Origin: Chlamydiia bacterium
GTDB taxonomy: Bacteria > Chlamydiota > Chlamydiia > Chlamydiales > FEN-1388
DNA: 8,507 nucleotides
Direction: 5' to 3'
NCBI GenBank assembly: GCA_028293095.1
Contig: JAQGPK010000150.1
Location: forward strand, 1 to 8,507
Part shown: one piece after another, positions 5,110 through 8,507 of the stretch
Position numbering within the stretch: position 1 is the stretch's first letter
Layout of the letters: the number at the start of each line of letters is the position of its first letter
The notes under the pieces: generated by a model
Told to the model about the DNA's origin: nothing
What the model saw: the letters and a program-made list of their open reading frames with translations, nothing else
Database searches by the model: none
Made by a program: the position numbers and the translations under genes

Positions 5110-6846
5110 ATGAGCGAATCTGTAGTACAACTTTTGCGTAATGAATTTTCTAAGGTCTGCCAGAAACTTTTTCCTGATCTATCAAATCCAGTGATTGAAG
5201 TGATGAGAAGCACGCAAGATACCTTTGGCCACTATCAGTGCAATAGTGCGATGAAGCTTGCAGCTCAACTCAAGCAAAATCCACGAAAAATTGCAGAGGA
5301 GCTTGCCAAAAGTGTGCAGTCAGAGGCGATTCAAAAAGTGGAAATTGCAGGACCTGGGTTTATTAATATCTGGCTGACTCCTGAATTTTTAGCGAAGAGA
5401 GTACAGGATGAACTTCAAGACCCTTGCCTTTTAGCGTGTGCAAAGAAGCAAGAGCGAGTGATTGTTGACTTTTCCTCTCCAAATGTTGCCAAAGAGCTTC
5501 ATGTAGGGCACCTACGCTCAACAATTATTGGTGATTGTCTAGCCCGCATTTTTGAATTCTTAGGCCATGATGTTTTGCGTCTAAATCATATTGGTGATTT
5601 CGGCACGAGCTTTGGCATGTTGATTGCCTATATGAAAGAAAATTGTAGAGATGCCATTCAGAACGTAGATAATGTCTCTTTAACTGATCTTGTGACCTTC
5701 TATAAGCAATCTAAAGCCTGTTTTGATAATGATCCTGAATTTAAAAAGCGTGCGCAGCAGGAAGTCGTAGCTCTTCAAAGTGGTGATGCAGATGCAGCCC
5801 TAATCTGGAAGGCTATTTGTGAGATTTCACGAAGAGCGTATCAGGAAATTTATACCCTGTTAGATGTTTCTCTGATCGAACGTGGAGAGTCTTTTTATAA
5901 TAATCTCCTTGCACAAGTAGTTACTGATTGTGAGAAAAAAGGTCTTGTAACCATCTCAGATGGCGCCAAATGCATCTTTTTAGATGGCTATGTCAATCGT
6001 GAAGGAGAGCCGCTTCCCTACATGATCCAAAAATCAGATGGTGGCTATAACTACGATACCACCGATCTTGCAGCTCTCTTCCAGCGTGTTGAGGATGAAA
6101 AAGCGGACCGTATCATTTATGTGATTGATGCCGGACAGACAACCCATATGGAGATGCTGTTTAAAGCAGCTGAAAAAGCAAAATATCTGGATAGAGCAAA
6201 AGTGCGCGTGGATCATGTGCCTTTTGGACTTGTTCTAGGAGATGATGGTAAAAAATTTCGTACACGTTCTGGAGAGACAGAGAAGTTAATTGATCTTCTA
6301 AATACAGCTATCAACAAGGCTGAAGAGGTTTTGAAAGAGCGCAATCCTGATTGGAGTGCTGAAGAGCGTAAAAAAGTGGCTCATGCCCTTGGTATTGGCG
6401 CTGTGAAATATGCAGATCTTTCTTGTAACCGTACAAGTGACTATGCGTTTAGTTATGACAAGATGCTGAAATTTGAAGGGAATACGATCGCATTTTTGAT
6501 GTACTCTTATGTGCGGGCAAAGAGTATTCAGAGGAAAACAGGCGTTGATCCGTCTGCTATCATGAAAACTACTCAAATTATCCTTACGCAGCCTGCCGAA
6601 ATTGCACTGGCACTTCATCTTACCCGTTTTTCAGAAATGATTGAGCAGATTGTACAGGATCTTTTGCCAAATCGCCTGACAGACTATCTATATGAGCTTG
6701 CCGAAAAATTTAATGCGTTTTTCCGCGACTGCCGAGTAGAGGGTGCTCCAGAGCAAAATTCGAGAGTGCTGCTCACAGAGGCTGTTATCAGAACTTTTGA
6801 AAAAGGCTTTATACTCTTAGGTGTCCGGCCAGTTGAGCGGATGTAA
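5110..6846 (+). CDS. argS: Arginyl-tRNA synthetase
   Basis: This class I synthetase charges tRNA-Arg with arginine using ATP. The 578 residues are a normal full length. The N-terminal tRNA-binding (Arg_tRNA_synt_N) domain covers about 1-95 and includes GHYQCNSAMKLA and the AGPGFINIWL motif. The catalytic core holds the HIGH-type signature HVGH (131-134) within SSPNVAKELHVGHLRST and the YNYDTTDLAAL segment near 313-323. In place of KMSK is GKKFRTRSG (380-388), with KFRTRSG matching the usual ArgRS form. A C-terminal DALR anticodon-binding domain starts near YSYVRAKSIQ. The ATG is chosen because the N-terminal domain begins directly after it; GAGAG just upstream is a modest ribosome site. It is transcribed divergently from the repressor gene and converges on the orphan gene at 6860, leaving 13 bases between the stops and no evident terminator hairpin. 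Confidence 0.97.
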   Translation: MSESVVQLLRNEFSKVCQKLFPDLSNPVIEVMRSTQDTFGHYQCNSAMKLAAQLKQNPRKIAEELAKSVQSEAIQKVEIAGPGFINIWLTPEFLAKRVQDELQDPCLLACAKKQERVIVDFSSPNVAKELHVGHLRSTIIGDCLARIFEFLGHDVLRLNHIGDFGTSFGMLIAYMKENCRDAIQNVDNVSLTDLVTFYKQSKACFDNDPEFKKRAQQEVVALQSGDADAALIWKAICEISRRAYQEIYTLLDVSLIERGESFYNNLLAQVVTDCEKKGLVTISDGAKCIFLDGYVNREGEPLPYMIQKSDGGYNYDTTDLAALFQRVEDEKADRIIYVIDAGQTTHMEMLFKAAEKAKYLDRAKVRVDHVPFGLVLGDDGKKFRTRSGETEKLIDLLNTAINKAEEVLKERNPDWSAEERKKVAHALGIGAVKYADLSCNRTSDYAFSYDKMLKFEGNTIAFLMYSYVRAKSIQRKTGVDPSAIMKTTQIILTQPAEIALALHLTRFSEMIEQIVQDLLPNRLTDYLYELAEKFNAFFRDCRVEGAPEQNSRVLLTEAVIRTFEKGFILLGVRPVERM

Positions 6847-6859
6847 TCTGCAACGTACT

Positions 6860-7642
6860 TTAGGTGCGCTTTTTCATTTCTACGCGGATAAGGGCTTGAA
6901 GGCGTTGCGCCTCGTTTAGTTCTTCTTTAAGATTTTCCTTCGTCTCAATGTCGATGGCTTTTTTGCGCTCAGAAGATTCTTTGATGCGCGTGCGGTCGGC
7001 CTTGAAGTGTTCAGCTTCGAGCATGTTGATTTTAGCTGCAAAAGTCGCTGCAAATTTCTTGAGTGTTGGAAGATCTGCATTTTTAATTTTTGCTTCTGTA
7101 ATAGCCTCTTCGTTTTTTTTCGCACCTACAGGAAGTCCTGTTTTCAGAGTGGAGGCAGGTTTTGTAAGTATTTTGGCAAGAGATGATGTTTTTTGTTGGG
7201 TCTCTTCTCTTTCAAAAGCTAGTAAAATCGCAGCAAGCTGTGTGGTGATCTGACTCCACTGCGCTGCATTCACAAGATTTATAGTTGGCTGAGGCTTGCC
7301 TTGTGCTTTAAAGTGGGCGTGGACTGCTGCTTGGTGTTGGTGGGTAGGAGTAGAAGAGGTAGTTGGCATATGGAGTATGTTTTGAGGTTCATTATAAATA
7401 AAAAAAGGAAGATTTCGACTTATTATATCCGAAGCACTAGTCCATGATCCACGCATCGTCTTGCCTGAAGTGTCATGATGCAAAAAGTGGTGCTTATTCA
7501 TAAATTCAGTTGCTTCTGGTGTCTTTTTCCCTTTATTTTTATTAAGGAATATAAGGAGTTCTATAAGTTCTTTTGAATGGGCTGGACTGGTATTTTTTTC
7601 TTCTATAGAAGAGTTAGGACTGGGAAGATCGTTGATATTCAT
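6860..7642 (-). CDS. Uncharacterised 260-residue protein with C-terminal coiled-coil-like region
   Basis: I do not recognise this protein. AAGG seven bases before the ATG and a clean full-length frame support it as a gene. The N-terminus (1-20) is Ser/Pro/Asn-rich without a signal peptide. Residues 21-90 mix helical and polar sequence, 93-112 is a Thr/His/Gln-rich stretch (TTSSTPTHQHQ), 128-145 is a helical, Ala/Leu-rich segment, and about 176-258 is highly charged, Ala/Glu/Lys-rich helix, likely coiled coil, ending in MKKRT. No transmembrane helix is evident. This layout (disordered polar N-terminus plus coiled coil) is common among type III secreted chlamydial proteins but is not diagnostic. 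It lies between argS (convergent) and epmB (same strand, 71 bases upstream), and its stop is 13 bases from that of argS. Confidence 0.75.
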   Translation of the reverse strand: MNINDLPSPNSSIEEKNTSPAHSKELIELLIFLNKNKGKKTPEATEFMNKHHFLHHDTSGKTMRGSWTSASDIISRNLPFFIYNEPQNILHMPTTSSTPTHQHQAAVHAHFKAQGKPQPTINLVNAAQWSQITTQLAAILLAFEREETQQKTSSLAKILTKPASTLKTGLPVGAKKNEEAITEAKIKNADLPTLKKFAATFAAKINMLEAEHFKADRTRIKESSERKKAIDIETKENLKEELNEAQRLQALIRVEMKKRT

Positions 7643-7713
7643 TGAAGTGCCTTTTGCATATTTTCTTGGTTGATAGCCAATTATTTATTTAATGCATAGA
7701 AATTTATTGATTT

Positions 7714-8507
7714 CTAGAGGATTGTTTTACTTGCTTTTCCCGGAATCTCTCGCACATACTTGGGCACACCATAGCCGGGCAGTTGCTTTTGGATCGCTGC
7801 CATCAGCCTTAGGCCCTCTTCCTCGGTGACTTCAAAGTGACTTGTTCCTTGAACACGGTCGAGCTGATGGAGATAATAGGGAGTAACACCATGATCAACC
7901 AGCGCTTCAGAAAGCGCTGTGAGCGTTTCTACTGAGTCATTTACCCCTTTTAAGAGTACCGATTGGTTGAGGATTGGAATACCAAGTTTTTGGATTTTTT
8001 TAAGCGCTTGCCAGATGTCTTCATCAAACTCCTGGGGATGGTTTGAGTGGATTACGAACCAGATTTGTTTTTTGCACTCTTGCAGTAGTTGCAAGAAGGA
8101 AGCATCAATCCGCTCTGGGATACCAATCGGAAAACGCGTGTGAAAGCGAATGCGACGCACATGCGGAATTTGTTCAATTTCTACGAGAAGAGATGTAAGA
8201 GCCTCATCAGAAAGCGAAAGTGGATCCCCACCACTTAAAAGAACTTCTTGAATCGAGCTATCCGCTCGTAAAATAGCAAGCTCCTTTTCAAAGGTTGGCT
8301 CTTTCGTCTCATATGGAAAATTTTTACGGAAGCAGTAGCGGCAGTGCATAGCGCAAGCGGACGTTGTGACAATCAGTGCGCGGCCTTCATATTTATGCAG
8401 GAGCTTGGCCTCTTTGCGAAAAGAGATGTCTTGTACTGGATCTATAGAAAACCCTTCTGCGTTCTGACCTTCTTTTTTTAATGGTACAAATTGTTTGAAG
8501 AGAGGGT
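7714..8507 (-). CDS. epmB: Lysine 2,3-aminomutase-like radical SAM protein, EpmB type; 5' end beyond window
   Basis: The last 263 residues are present; the frame is open through the right edge. The internal ATG at 8349 is not the start, because it lies inside the radical SAM cluster motif CAMHCRYC (C-x3-C-x2-C; Cys codons at 8353-8355, 8341-8343 and 8332-8334). Upstream the frame reads GFSIDP and LLHKYEGRALIVTTSA, conserved ahead of this motif. Later come LSGGDPLSL, the RIRFHTRFPI strand and, at the end, PGKASKTIL with the likely PLP-binding Lys. It stops there, without the extra C-terminal domain of catabolic KamA, so EpmB is preferred. EpmB converts alpha- to beta-lysine for EpmA to attach to elongation factor P, helping ribosomes through polyproline; neither epmA nor efp is in the window. 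The stop lies within a weak 7-base-arm hairpin. Confidence 0.9.
   Translation of the reverse strand, partial: PLFKQFVPLKKEGQNAEGFSIDPVQDISFRKEAKLLHKYEGRALIVTTSACAMHCRYCFRKNFPYETKEPTFEKELAILRADSSIQEVLLSGGDPLSLSDEALTSLLVEIEQIPHVRRIRFHTRFPIGIPERIDASFLQLLQECKKQIWFVIHSNHPQEFDEDIWQALKKIQKLGIPILNQSVLLKGVNDSVETLTALSEALVDHGVTPYYLHQLDRVQGTSHFEVTEEEGLRLMAAIQKQLPGYGVPKYVREIPGKASKTIL

Noticed and set aside
4833..5213. Minus-strand 126-codon frame (contains TLAEALCRSANALIQTRDIESIKK)
   Set aside because: It overlaps the first 104 bases of argS, has no good start or ribosome site outside that overlap, and runs opposite to the protein-like plus-strand frames. Part of it reads plausibly, so it is not excluded, but the support is too weak to annotate.
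7697..7716. TAGAAAT / ATTTCTA hairpin at the epmB stop as a terminator
   Set aside because: The arms are only 7 bases and nearly all A-T, and no T run follows on the minus strand; a functional terminator is not supported.

Overview
The window looks like the chromosome of a member of the phylum Chlamydiae, most likely an environmental (Parachlamydia/Waddlia/Simkania-type) chlamydia rather than a Chlamydia species. Three things point there: a dnaQ - tsaE - DUF2709 gene group that I recall as CT536-CT537-CT538 in Chlamydia trachomatis (with engB placed inside it here), a small nucleosidase resembling CT263, and a eukaryote-like ubiquitin protease next to housekeeping genes. The base composition is fairly AT-rich and gene spacing is tight. 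The assignment is inference from gene content, not from a search.

Layout. Positions 1-1143 (minus) hold the 5' part of a large gene that runs off the left edge. It has an N-terminal region of unknown fold, two near-identical ubiquitin-interacting motifs embedded in poly-serine linkers, then the Cys box of a ubiquitin-specific protease (USP, peptidase C19). It has its own good sigma70-type promoter in the AT-rich gap 1144-1245. Positions 1246-3774 (minus) are a compact operon: DUF2709 protein, tsaE (tRNA t6A synthesis), engB (ribosome assembly GTPase) and a DnaQ-like 3'-5' exonuclease, with overlaps or very short gaps. Positions 3866-4660 (minus) carry a small XRE-type repressor followed by a nucleoside-phosphorylase-fold hydrolase, probably the futalosine hydrolase of menaquinone synthesis. 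Upstream of the repressor are two perfect inverted repeats sharing the half-site TATGC/GCATA, probable operators.

Positions 4761-5109 have no convincing intact gene, only small, possibly decayed reading frames. argS (arginyl-tRNA synthetase, plus strand, 5110-6846) is complete. It converges on an orphan 260-residue protein with a coiled-coil-like C-terminus (6860-7642, minus). The right edge is a 5'-truncated lysine 2,3-aminomutase-like radical SAM protein of the EpmB type (7714-8507, minus).

Most genes serve translation and its fidelity (argS, tsaE, engB, epmB), DNA maintenance (dnaQ) or quinone metabolism. The standout is the USP gene: a bacterial open reading frame combining ubiquitin-binding motifs with a deubiquitinase active-site signature, which makes sense only inside a eukaryotic host cell and so is a likely secreted effector.
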